A model generated the notes under the pieces. That model saw nothing but the letters and a program-made list of their open reading frames with translations, was not told where the DNA came from and did no database searches. The position numbers were made by a program, and so were the translations under genes. Source: Oscheius dolichura (lineage: Eukaryota > Nematoda > Chromadorea > Rhabditida > Rhabditidae). Taken from it: a stretch of 64,000 nt of DNA. Positions 50,883 to 63,100 of this stretch are shown here, one piece after another. The first letter of the stretch is position 1. Every line of letters starts with the position of its first letter. Location of the stretch: the NCBI GenBank assembly GCA_932521035.1, contig OW051496.1, positions 62,001 through 126,000 of the forward strand, read 5' to 3'.

Positions 50883-53057
50883 TTGGGCTATAAAACGCTA
50901 TTCGGTCAGCGAACCCTATTCGATCTTGGATTATTCGTACTCTACTCGTCGAGCTCTACAAGAAGAGTGGTCGAACGTTCTCCAATCATTAGGCTTTTAT
51001 TCCGTACTGGCCTGTTCGAATTTCCCAAGAGATTTGTATTGGCTTACCCCCTATTTTTGGACTATAATAGTTTTTGGGCTATAAAACGCTATTCGGTCAG
51101 CGAACCCTATTCGATCTTGGATTATTCGTACTCTACTCGTCGAGCTCTACAAGAAGAGTGGTCGAACGTTCTCCAATCATTAGGCTTTTTTTCCGTACTG
51201 GCCTGTTCGAATTTCCCAAGAGATTTGTATTGGCTTACCCCCTATTTTTGGACTATAATAGTTTTTGGGCTATAAAACGCTATTCGGTCAGCGAACCCTA
51301 TTCGATCTTGGATTTTTCGTACTCTACTCGTCGAGCTCTACAAGAAGAGTGGTCGAACGTTCTCCAATCATTAGGCTTTTATTCCGTACTGGCCTGTTCG
51401 AATTTCCCAAGAGATTTGTATTGGCTTAAACCCTGGTCTATGATCTAGGAGCCATAACGTGGCTCAGAAGCGTCCCCCTGTGACGGGAGCTGGTTTTTTA
51501 GACTCAGCTCGATGAGGCGGTTCGAATGAGTACAAATTCGGACCTCCTACCCTCTTTTCCAGAAACTGCCCCATATTACTGTACCTTTTTCTGGACTATA
51601 ATAGTTTTTGGGCTATAAAACGCTATTCGGTCAGCGAACCCTATTCGATCTTAGATTATTCGTACTCTACTCGTCGAGCTCTACAAGAAGAGTGGTCGAA
51701 CGTTCTCCAATCATTAGGCTTTTATTCCGTACTGGCCTGTTCGAATTTCCCAAGAGATTTGTATTGGCTTACCCCCTATTTTTGGACTATAATAGTTTTT
51801 GGGCTATAAAACGCTATTCGGTCAGCGAACCCTATTCGATCTTGGATTATTCGTACTCTACTCGTCGAGCTCTACAAGAAGAGTGGTCGAACATTCTCCA
51901 ATCATTAGGCTTTTATTCCGTACTGGCCTGTTCGAATTTCCCAAGAGATTTGTATTGGCTTACCCCCTATTTTTGGACTATAATAGTTTTTGGGCTATAA
52001 AACGCTATTCGGTCAGCGAACCCTATTCTATCTTGGATTATTCGTACTCTACTCGTCGAGCTCTACAAGAAGAGTGGTCGAACGTTCTCCAATCATTAGG
52101 CTTTTATTCCGTACTGGCCTGTTCGAATTTCCCAAGAGATTTGTATTGGCTTAAACCCTGGTCTATGATCTAGGAGCCATAACGTGGCTTAGAAGCGTCC
52201 CCCTGTGACGGGAGCTGGTTTTTTAGACTCAGCTCGATGAGGCGGTTCGAATGAGTACAAATTCGGACCTCCTACCCTCTTTTCCAGAAACTGCCCCATA
52301 TTACTGTACCTTTTTCTGGACTATAATAGTTTTTGGGCTATAAAACGCTATTCGGTCAGCGAACCCTATTCGATCTTGGATTATTCGTACTCTACTCGTC
52401 GAGCTCTACAAGAAGAGTGGTCGAACGTTCTCCAATCATTAGGCTTTTATTCCGTACTGGCCTGTTCGAATTTCCCAAGAGATTTGTATTGGCTTACCCC
52501 CTATTTTTGGACTATAATAGTTTTTGGGCTATAAAACGCTATTCGGTCAGCGAACCCTATTCAATCTTGGATTATTCGTACTCTACTCGTCGAGCTCTAC
52601 AAGAAGAGTGGTCGAACGTTCTCCAATCATTAGGCTTTTATTCCGTACTGGCCTGTTCGAATTTCCCAAGAGATTTGTATTGGCTTACCCCCTATTTTTG
52701 GACTATAATAGTTTTTGGGCTATAAAACGCTATTCGGTCAGCGAACCCTATTCTATCTTGGATTATTCGTACTCTACTCGTCGAGCTCTACAAGAAGAGT
52801 GGTCGAACGTTCTCCAATCATTAGGCTTTTATTCCGTACTGGCCTGTTCGAATTTCCCAAGAGATTTGTATTGGCTTAAACCCTGGTCTATGATCTAGGA
52901 GCCATAACGTGGCTCAGAAGCGTCCCCCTGTGACGGGAGCTGGTTTTTTAGACTCAGCTCGATGAGGCGGTTCGAATGAGTACAAATTCGGACCTCCTAC
53001 CCTCTTTTCCAGAAACTGCCCCATATTACTGTACCTTTTTCTGGACTATAATAGTTT
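48669..53057 (+). repeat. Array region 9: 5 blocks, opening with a 1,107-bp duplication
   Basis: Blocks start at 48669, 49776, 50883, 51608 and 52333, with 4, 4, 2, 2 and 2 short units. The first two blocks share the same +39 order (G, G, T, G, then L with G). A rare G to A (CTTAGATT) occurs at 48714 and 51653 only. A private A to T is at 51190. The +94 A and +200 T haplotype returns at 51799-52332. Confidence 0.94.
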
Positions 53058-55806
53058 TTGGGCTATAAAACGCTATTCGGTCAGCGAACCCTATTCGATC
53101 TTGGATTATTCGTACTCTACTCGTCGAGCTCTACAAGAAGAGTGGTCGAACGTTCTCCAATCATTAGGCTTTTATTCCGTACTGGCCTGTTCGAATTTCC
53201 CAAGAGATTTGTATTGGCTACCCCCTATTTTTGGACTATAATAGTTTTTGGGCTATAAAACGCTATTCGGTCAGCGAACCCTATTCTATCTTGGATTATT
53301 CGTACTCTACTCGTCGAGCTCTACAAGAAGAGTGGTCGAACGTTCTCCAATCATTAGGCTTTTATTCCGTACTGGCCTGTTCGAATTTCCCAAGAGATTT
53401 GTATTGGCTTACCCCCTATTTTTGGACTATAATAGTTTTTGGGCTATAAAACGCTATTCGGTCAGCGAACCCTATTCTATCTTGGATTATTCGTACTCTA
53501 CTCGTCGAGCTCTACAAGAAGAGTGGTCGAACGTTCTCCAATCATTAGGCTTTTATTCCGTACTGGCCTGTTCGAATTTCCCAAGAGATTTGTATTGGCT
53601 TACCCCCTATTTTTGGACTATAATAGTTTTTGGGCTATAAAACGCTATTCGGTCAGCGAACCCTATTCGATCTTGGATTATTCGTACTCTACTCGTCGAG
53701 CTCTACAAGAAGAGTGGTCGAACATTCTCCAATCATTAGGCTTTTATTCCGTACTGGCCTGTTCGAATTTCCCAAGAGATTTGTATTGGCTTACCCCCTA
53801 TTTTTGGACTATAATAGTTTTTGGGCTATAAAACGCTATTCGGTCAGCGAACCCTATTCTATCTTGGATTATTCGTACTCTACTCGTCGAGCTCTACAAG
53901 AAGAGTGGTCGAACGTTCTCCAATCATTAGGCTTTTATTCCGTACTGGCCTGTTCGAATTTCCCAAGAGATTTGTATTGGCTTAAACCCTGGTCTATGAT
54001 CTAGGAGCCATAACGTGGCTTAGAAGCGTCCCCCTGTGACGGGAGCTTGGTTTTTTAGACTCAGCTCGATGAGGCGGTTCGAATGAGTACAAATTCGGAC
54101 CTCCTACCCTCTTTTCCAGAAACTGCCCCATATTACTGTACCTTTTTCTGGACTATAATAGTTTTTGGGCTATAAAAACGCTATTCGGTCAGCGAACCCT
54201 ATTCGATCTTGGATTATTCGTACTCTACTCGTCGAGCTCTACAAGAAGAGTGGTCGAACGTTCTCCAATCATTAGGCTTTTATTCCGTACTGGCCTGTTC
54301 GAATTTCCCAAGAGATTTGTATTGGCTTACCCCCTATTTTTGGACTATAATAGTTTTTGGGCTATAAAACGCTATTCGGTCAGCGAACCCTATTCAATCT
54401 TGGATTATTCGTACTCTACTCGTCGAGCTCTACAAGAAGAGTGGTCGAACGTTCTCCAATCATTAGGCTTTTATTCCGTACTGGCCTGTTCGAATTTCCC
54501 AAGAGATTTGTATTGGCTTACCCCCTATTTTTGGACTATAATAGTTTTTGGGCTATAAAAACGCTATTCGGTCAGCGAACCCTATTCTATCTTGGATTAT
54601 TCGTACTCTACTCGTCGAGCTCTACAAGAAGAGTGGTCGAACGTTCTCCAATCATTAGGCTTTTATTCCGTACTGGCCTGTTCGAATTTCCCAAGAGATT
54701 TGTATTGGCTTAAACCCTGGTCTATGATCTAGGAGCCATAACGTGGCTCAGAAGCGTCCCCCCTGTGACGGGAGCTGGTTTTTAAGACTCAGCTCGATGA
54801 GGCGGTTCGAATGAGTACAAATTCGGACCTCCTACCCTCTTTTCCAGCAACTGCCCCATATTACTGTACCTTTTTCTGGACTATAATAGTTTTTGGGCTA
54901 TAAAACGCTATTCGGTCAGCGAACCCTATTCGATCTTGGATTATTCGTACTCTACTCGTCGAGCTCTACAAGAAGAGTGGTCGAACGTTCTCCAATCATT
55001 AGGCTTTTATTCCGTACTGGCCTGTTCGAATTTCCCAAGAGATTTGTATTGGCTTACCCCCTATTTTTGGACTATAATAGTTTTTGGGCTATAAAACGCT
55101 ATTCGGTCAGCGAACCCTATTCGATCTTGGATTATTCGTACTCTACTCGTCGAGCTCTACAAGAGGAGTGGTCGAACGTTCTCCAATCATTAGGCTTTTA
55201 TTCCGTACTGGCCTGTTCGAATTTCCCAAGAGATTTGTATTGGCTTACCCCCTATTTTTGGACTATAATAGTTTTTGGGCTATAAAACGCTATTCGGTCA
55301 GCGAACCCTATTCTATCTTGGATTATTCGTACTCTACTCGTCGAGCTCTACAAGAAGAGTGGTCGAACGTTCTCCAATCATTAGGCTTTTATTCCGTACT
55401 GGCCTGTTCGAATTTCCCAAGAGATTTGTATTGGCTTACCCCCTATTTTTGGACTATAATAGTTTTTGGGCTATAAAACGCTATTCGGTCGGCGAACCCT
55501 ATTCGATCTTGGATTTTTCGTACTCTACTCGTCGAGCTCTACAAGAAGAGTGGTCGAACGTTCTCCAATCATTAGGCTTTTATTCCGTACTGGCCTGTTC
55601 GAATTTCCCAAGAGATTTGTATTGGCTTAAACCCTGGTCTATGATCTAGGAGCCATAACGTGGCTCAGAAGCGTCCCCCTGTGACGGGAGCTGGTTTTTA
55701 GACTCAGCTCGATGAGGCGGTTCGAATGAGTACAAACTCGGACCTCTACCCTCTTTTCCAGAAACTGCCCCATATTACTGTACCTTTTTCTGGACTATAA
55801 TAGTTT
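53058..55806 (+). repeat. Array region 10: three blocks carrying all seven indels of the window
   Basis: Blocks start at 53058, 54165 and 54893, with 4, 2 and 3 short units. Single-base length changes, relative to every other unit, are: a missing T before 53220; an extra T near 54048; five A instead of four at 54174-54178 and again at 54557-54561; six C instead of five at 54758-54763; five T instead of six at 55695-55699; and a missing C after 55746. Unit order and markers otherwise match the 25.7-29.2 kb part of the array. Most changes lie in homopolymer runs, the signature of unpolished long-read consensus. Confidence 0.93.
53630..54892 (+). repeat. 1,259-bp higher-order module, copy 7, lengthened to 1,263 bp by indels
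   Basis: It has the same order and markers, plus four single-base insertions (near 54048, 54174-54178, 54557-54561 and 54758-54763). It is the only copy with length changes. Confidence 0.9.
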
Positions 55807-58800
55807 TTGGGCTATAAAACGCTATTCGGTCAGCGAACCCTATTCGATCTTGGATTATTCGTACTCTACTCGTCGAGCTCTACAAGAAGAGTGGTCGAAC
55901 GTTCTCCAATCATTAGGCTTTTATTCCGTACTGGCCTGTTCGAATTTCCCAAGAGATTTGTATTGGCTTACCCCCTATTTTTGGACTATAATAGTTTTTG
56001 GGCTATAAAACGCTATTCGGTCAGCGAACCCTATTCTATCTTGGATTATTCGTACTCTACTCGTCGAGCTCTACAAGAAGAGTGGTCGAACGTTCTCCAA
56101 TCATTAGGCTTTTATTCCGTACTGGCCTGTTCGAATTTCCCAAGAGATTTGTATTGGCTTACCCCCTATTTTTGGACTATAATAGTTTTTGGGCTATAAA
56201 ACGCTATTCGGTCAGCGAACCCTATTCTATCTTGGATTATTCGTACTCTACTCGTCGAGCTCTACAAGAAGAGTGGTCGAACGTTCTCCAATCATTAGGC
56301 TTTTATTCCGTACTGGCCTGTTCGAATTTCCCAAGAGATTTGTATTGGCTTACCCCCTATTTTTGGACTATAATAGTTTTTGGGCTATAAAACGCTATTC
56401 GGTCAGCGAACCCTATTCGATCTTGGATTATTCGTACTCTACTCGTCGAGCTCTACAAGAGGAGTGGTCGAACGTTCTCCAATCATTAGGCTTTTATTCC
56501 GTACTGGCCTGTTCGAATTTCCCAAGAGATTTGTATTGGCTTACCCCCTATTTTTGGACTATAATAGTTTTTGGGCTATAAAACGCTATTCGGTCGGCGA
56601 ACCCTATTCGATCTTGGATTTTTCGTACTCTACTCGTCGAGCTCTACAAGAAGAGTGGTCGAACGTTCTCCAATCATTAGGCTTTTATTCCGTACTGGCC
56701 TGTTCGAATTTCCCAAGAGATTTGTATTGGCTTAAACCCTGGTCTATGATCTAGGAGCCATAACGTGGCTCAGAAGCGTCCCCCTGTGACGGGAGCTGGT
56801 TTTTTAGACTCAGCTCGATGAGGCGGTTCGAATGAGTACAAATTCGGACCTCCTACCCTCTTTTCCAGAAACTGCCCCATATTACTGTACCTTTTTCTGG
56901 ACTATAATAGTTTTTGGGCTATAAAACGCTATTCGGTCAGCGAACCCTATTCGATCTTGGATTATTCGTACTCTACTCGTCGAGCTCTACAAGAAGAGTG
57001 GTCGAACGTTCTCCAATCATTAGGCTTTTATTCCGTACTGGCCTGTTCGAATTTCCCAAGAGATTTGTATTGGCTTACCCCCTATTTTTGGACTATAATA
57101 GTTTTTGGGCTATAAAACGCTATTCGGTCAGCGAACCCTATTCTATCTTGGATTATTCGTACTCTACTCGTCGAGCTCTACAAGAAGAGTGGTCGAACGT
57201 TCTCCAATCATTAGGCTTTTATTCCGTACTGGCCTGTTCGAATTTCCCAAGAGATTTGTATTGGCTTACCCCCTATTTTTGGACTATAATAGTTTTTGGG
57301 CTATAAAACGCTATTCGGTCAGCGAACCCTATTCTATCTTGGATTATTCGTACTCTACTCGTCGAGCTCTACAAGAAGAGTGGTCGAACGTTCTCCAATC
57401 ATTAGGCTTTTATTCCGTACTGGCCTGTTCGAATTTCCCAAGAGATTTGTATTGGCTTACCCCCTATTTTTGGACTATAATAGTTTTTGGGCTATAAAAC
57501 GCTATTCGGTCAGCGAACCCTATTCGATCTTGGATTATTCGTACTCTACTCGTCGAGCTCTACAAGAAGAGTGGTCGAACATTCTCCAATCATTAGGCTT
57601 TTATTCCGTACTGGCCTGTTCGAATTTCCCAAGAGATTTGTATTGGCTTACCCCCTATTTTTGGACTATAATAGTTTTTGGGCTATAAAACGCTATTCGG
57701 TCAGCGAACCCTATTCTATCTTGGATTATTCGTACTCTACTCGTCGAGCTCTACAAGAAGAGTGGTCGAACGTTCTCCAATCATTAGGCTTTTATTCCGT
57801 ACTGGCCTGTTCGAATTTCCCAAGAGATTTGTATTGGCTTAAACCCTGGTCTATGATCTGGGAGCCATAACGTGGCTTAGAAGCGTCCCCCTGTGACGGG
57901 AGCTGGTTTTTTAGACTCAGCTCGATGAGGCGGTTCGAATGAGTACAAATTCGGACCTCCTACCCTCTTTTCCAGAAACTGCCCCATATTACTGTACCTT
58001 TTTCTGGACTATAATAGTTTTTGGGCTATAAAACGCTATTCGGTCAGCGAACCCTATTCGATCTTGGATTATTCGTACTCTACTCGTCGAGCTCTACAAG
58101 AAGAGTGGTCGAACGTTCTCCAATCATTAGGCTTTTATTCCGTACTGGCCTGTTCGAATTTCCCAAGAGATTTGTATTGGCTTACCCCCTATTTTTGGAC
58201 TATAATAGTTTTTGGGCTATAAAACGCTATTCGGTCAGCGAACCCTATTCAATCTTGGATTATTCGTACTCTACTCGTCGAGCTCTACAAGAAGAGTGGT
58301 CGAACGTTCTCCAATCATTAGGCTTTTATTCCGTACTGGCCTGTTCGAATTTCCCAAGAGATTTGTATTGGCTTACCCCCTATTTTTGGACTATAATAGT
58401 TTTTGGGCTATAAAACGCTATTCGGTCAGCGAACCCTATTCTATCTTGGATTATTCGTACTCTACTCGTCGAGCTCTACAAGAAGAGTGGTCGAACGTTC
58501 TCCAATCATTAGGCTTTTATTCCGTACTGGCCTGTTCGAATTTCCCAAGAGATTTGTATTGGCTTAAACCCTGGTCTATGATCTAGGAGCCATAACGTGG
58601 CTCAGAAGCGTCCCCCTGTGACGGGAGCTGGTTTTTAAGACTCAGCTCGATGAGGCGGTTCGAATGAGTACAAATTCGGACCTCCTACCCTCTTTTCCAG
58701 CAACTGCCCCATATTACTGTACCTTTTTCTGGACTATAATAGTTTTTGGGCTATAAAACGCTATTCGGTCAGCGAACCCTATTCGATCTTGGATTATTCG

Positions 58801-59852
58801 TACTCTACTCGTCGAGCTCTACAAGAAGAGTGGTCGAACGTTCTCCAATCATTAGGCTTTTATTCCGTACTGGCCTGTTCGAATTTCCCAAGAGATTTGT
58901 ATTGGCTTACCCCCTATTTTTGGACTATAATAGTTTTTGGGCTATAAAACGCTATTCGGTCAGCGAACCCTATTCTATCTTGGATTATTCGTACTCTACT
59001 CGTCGAGCTCTACAAGAAGAGTGGTCGAACGTTCTCCAATCATTAGGCTTTTATTCCGTACTGGCCTGTTCGAATTTCCCAAGAGATTTGTATTGGCTTA
59101 CCCCCTATTTTTGGACTATAATAGTTTTTGGGCTATAAAACGCTATTCGGTCAGCGAACCCTATTCTATCTTGGATTATTCGTACTCTACTCGTCGAGCT
59201 CTACAAGAAGAGTGGTCGAACGTTCTCCAATCATTAGGCTTTTATTCCGTACTGGCCTGTTCGAATTTCCCAAGAGATTTGTATTGGCTTACCCCCTATT
59301 TTTGGACTATAATAGTTTTTGGGCTATAAAACGCTATTCGGTCAGCGAACCCTATTCGATCTTGGATTATTCGTACTCTACTCGTCGAGCTCTACAAGAG
59401 GAGTGGTCGAACGTTCTCCAATCATTAGGCTTTTATTCCGTACTGGCCTGTTCGAATTTCCCAAGAGATTTGTATTGGCTTACCCCCTATTTTTGGACTA
59501 TAATAGTTTTTGGGCTATAAAACGCTATTCGGTCAGCGAACCCTATTCTATCTTGGATTATTCGTACTCTACTCGTCGAGCTCTACAAGAAGAGTGGTCG
59601 AACGTTCTCCAATCATTAGGCTTTTATTCCGTACTGGCCTGTTCGAATTTCCCAAGAGATTTGTATTGGCTTAAACCCTGGTCTATGATCTAGGAGCCAT
59701 AACGTGGCTCAGAAGCGTCCCCCTGTGACGGGAGCTGGTTTTTTAGACTCAGCTCGATGAGGCGGTTCGAATGAGTACAAATTCGGACCTCCTACCCTCT
59801 TTTCCAGAAACTGCCCCATATTACTGTACCTTTTTCTGGACTATAATAGTTT
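55807..59852 (+). repeat. 4,046-bp higher-order repeat, right copy
   Basis: It has the same block order and length as 31725-35770, displaced by 24,082 bp. It lacks the T at +21 seen in the left copy at 31937 and 33044, and it has a private change at 57860. The left flanks also agree: both follow a long unit with +25 G, +50 T and +272 C. Confidence 0.9.
57487..58745 (+). repeat. 1,259-bp higher-order module, copy 8
   Basis: It has the same order and markers, with C at +298 (58701) and a private A to G at 57860. It is embedded in the 2,939-bp module at 56914-59852. Confidence 0.9.
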
Positions 59853-60195
59853 TTGGGCTATAAAACGCTATTCGGTCAGCGAACCCTATTCGATCTTGGA
59901 TTATTCGTACTCTACTCGTCGAGCTCTACAAGAAGAGTGGTCGAACGTTCTCCAATCATTAGGCTTTTATTCCGTACTGGCCTGTTCGAATTTCCCAAGA
60001 GATTTGTATTGGCTTAAACCCTGGTCTATGATCTAGGAGCCATAACGTGGCTCAGAAGCGTCCCCCTGTGACGGGAGCTGGTTTTTTAGACTCAGCTCGA
60101 TGAGGCGGTTCGAATGAGTACAAATTCGGACCTCCTACCCTCTTTTCCAGAAACTGCCCCATATTACTGTACCTTTTTCTGGACTATAATAGTTT

Positions 60196-63100
60196 TTGGG
60201 CTATAAAACGCTATTCGGTCAGCGAACCCTATTCGATCTTGGATTATTCGTACTCTACTCGTCGAGCTCTACAAGAAGAGTGGTCGAACGTTCTCCAATC
60301 ATTAGGCTTTTATTCCGTACTGGCCTGTTCGAATTTCCCAAGAGATTTGTATTGGCTTACCCCCTATTTTTGGACTATAATAGTTTTTGGGCTATAAAAC
60401 GCTATTCGGTCAGCGAACCCTATTCGATCTTGGATTTTTCGTACTCTACTCGTCGAGCTCTACAAGAAGAGTGGTCGAACGTTCTCCAATCATTAGGCTT
60501 TTATTCCGTACTGGCCTGTTCGAATTTCCCAAGAGATTTGTATTGGCTTAAACCCTGGTCTATGATCTAGGAGCCATAACGTGGCTCAGAAGCGTCCCCC
60601 TGTGACGGGAGCTGGTTTTTTAGACTCAGCTCGATGAGGCGGTTCGAATGAGTACAAATTCGGACCTCCTACCCTCTTTTCCAGAAACTGCCCCATATTA
60701 CTGTACCTTTTTCTGGACTATAATAGTTTTTGGGCTATAAAACGCTATTCGGTCAGCGAACCCTATTCGATCTTGGATTATTCGTACTCTACTCGTCGAG
60801 CTCTACAAGAAGAGTGGTCGAACGTTCTCCAATCATTAGGCTTTTATTCCGTACTGGCCTGTTCGAATTTCCCAAGAGATTTGTATTGGCTTACCCCCTA
60901 TTTTTGGACTATAATAGTTTTTGGGCTATAAAACGCTATTCGGTCAGCGAACCCTATTCGATCTTGGATTTTTCGTACTCTACTCGTCGAGCTCTACAAG
61001 AAGAGTGGTCGAACGTTCTCCAATCATTAGGCTTTTATTCCGTACTGGCCTGTTCGAATTTCCCAAGAGATTTGTATTGGCTTACCCCCTATTTTTGGAC
61101 TATAATAGTTTTTGGGCTATAAAACGCTATTCGGTCAGCGAACCCTATTCGATCTTGGATTATTCGTACTCTACTCGTCGAGCTCTACAAGAAGAGTGGT
61201 CGAACGTTCTCCAATCATTAGGCTTTTATTCCGTACTGGCCTGTTCGAATTTCCCAAGAGATTTGTATTGGCTTACCCCCTATTTTTGGACTATAATAGT
61301 TTTTGGGCTATAAAACGCTATTCGGTCAGCGAACCCTATTCTATCTTGGATTATTCGTACTCTACTCGTCGAGCTCTACAAGAAGAGTGGTCGAACGTTC
61401 TCCAATCATTAGGCTTTTATTCCGTACTGGCCTGTTCGAATTTCCCAAGAGATTTGTATTGGCTTACCCCCTATTTTTGGACTATAATAGTTTTTGGGCT
61501 ATAAAACGCTATTCGGTCAGCGAACCCTATTCGATCTTGGATTATTCGTACTCTACTCGTCGAGCTCTACAAGAAGAGTGGTCGAACGTTCTCCAATCAT
61601 TAGGCTTTTATTCCGTACTGGCCTGTTCGAATTTCCCAAGAGATTTGTATTGGCTTACCCCCTATTTTTGGACTATAATAGTTTTTGGGCTATAAAACGC
61701 TATTCGGTCAGCGAACCCTATTCTATCTTGGATTATTCGTACTCTACTCGTCGAGCTCTACAAGAAGAGTGGTCGAACGTTCTCCAATCATTAGGCTTTT
61801 ATTCCGTACTGGCCTGTTCGAATTTCCCAAGAGATTTGTATTGGCTTACCCCCTATTTTTGGACTATAATAGTTTTTGGGCTATAAAACGCTATTCGGTC
61901 AGCGAACCCTATTCTATCTTGGATTATTCGTACTCTACTCGTCGAGCTCTACAAGAAGAGTGGTCGAACGTTCTCCAATCATTAGGCTTTTATTCCGTAC
62001 TGGCCTGTTCGAATTTCCCAAGAGATTTGTATTGGCTTACCCCCTATTTTTGGACTATAATAGTTTTTGGGCTATAAAACGCTATTCGGTCAGCGAACCC
62101 TATTCGATCTTGGATTATTCGTACTCTACTCGTCGAGCTCTACAAGAGGAGTGGTCGAACGTTCTCCAATCATTAGGCTTTTATTCCGTACTGGCCTGTT
62201 CGAATTTCCCAAGAGATTTGTATTGGCTTACCCCCTATTTTTGGACTATAATAGTTTTTGGGCTATAAAACGCTATTCGGTCAGCGAACCCTATTCTATC
62301 TTGGATTATTCGTACTCTACTCGTCGAGCTCTACAAGAAGAGTGGTCGAACGTTCTCCAATCATTAGGCTTTTATTCCGTACTGGCCTGTTCGAATTTCC
62401 CAAGAGATTTGTATTGGCTTAAACCCTGGTCTATGATCTAGGAGCCATAACGTGGCTCAGAAGCGTCCCCCTGTGACGGGAGCTGGTTTTTTAGACTCAG
62501 CTCGATGAGGCGGTTCGAATGAGTACAAATTCGGACCTCCTACCCTCTTTTCCAGAAACTGCCCCATATTACTGTACCTTTTTCTGGACTATAATAGTTT
62601 TTGGGCTATAAAACGCTATTCGGTCAGCGAACCCTATTCGATCTTGGATTATTCGTACTCTACTCGTCGAGCTCTACAAGAAGAGTGGTCGAACGTTCTC
62701 CAATCATTAGGCTTTTATTCCGTACTGGCCTGTTCGAATTTCCCAAGAGATTTGTATTGGCTTAAACCCTGGTCTATGATCTAGGAGCCATAACGTGGCT
62801 CAGAAGCGTCCCCCTGTGACGGGAGCTGGTTTTTTAGACTCAGCTCGATGAGGCGGTTCGAATGAGTACAAATTCGGACCTCCTACCCTCTTTTCCAGAA
62901 ACTGCCCCATATTACTGTACCTTTTTCTGGACTATAATAGTTTTTGGGCTATAAAACGCTATTCGGTCAGCGAACCCTATTCGATCTTGGATTATTCGTA
63001 CTCTACTCGTCGAGCTCTACAAGAAGAGTGGTCGAACGTTCTCCAATCATTAGGCTTTTATTCCGTACTGGCCTGTTCGAATTTCCCAAGAGATTTGTAT

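Larger units (their letters stand above)
55807..60195 (+). repeat. Array region 11: 5 blocks, second copy of the 4,046-bp module
   Basis: Blocks start at 55807, 56914, 58021, 58746 and 59853, with 4, 4, 2, 4 and 0 short units. The span 55807-59852 matches 31725-35770 unit for unit. G at +81 (56461, 59400) and G at +25 (56596) sit in the equivalent units. A private A to G at 57860 removes the TAG in one long-unit tail. Confidence 0.95.

Noticed and set aside
54357-54713. Odd 118-codon frame with a duplicated end
   Set aside because: It arises from the extra A at 54557-54561, which lets the first frame continue into a long unit. It belongs to the indel cluster and is probably a sequence error.
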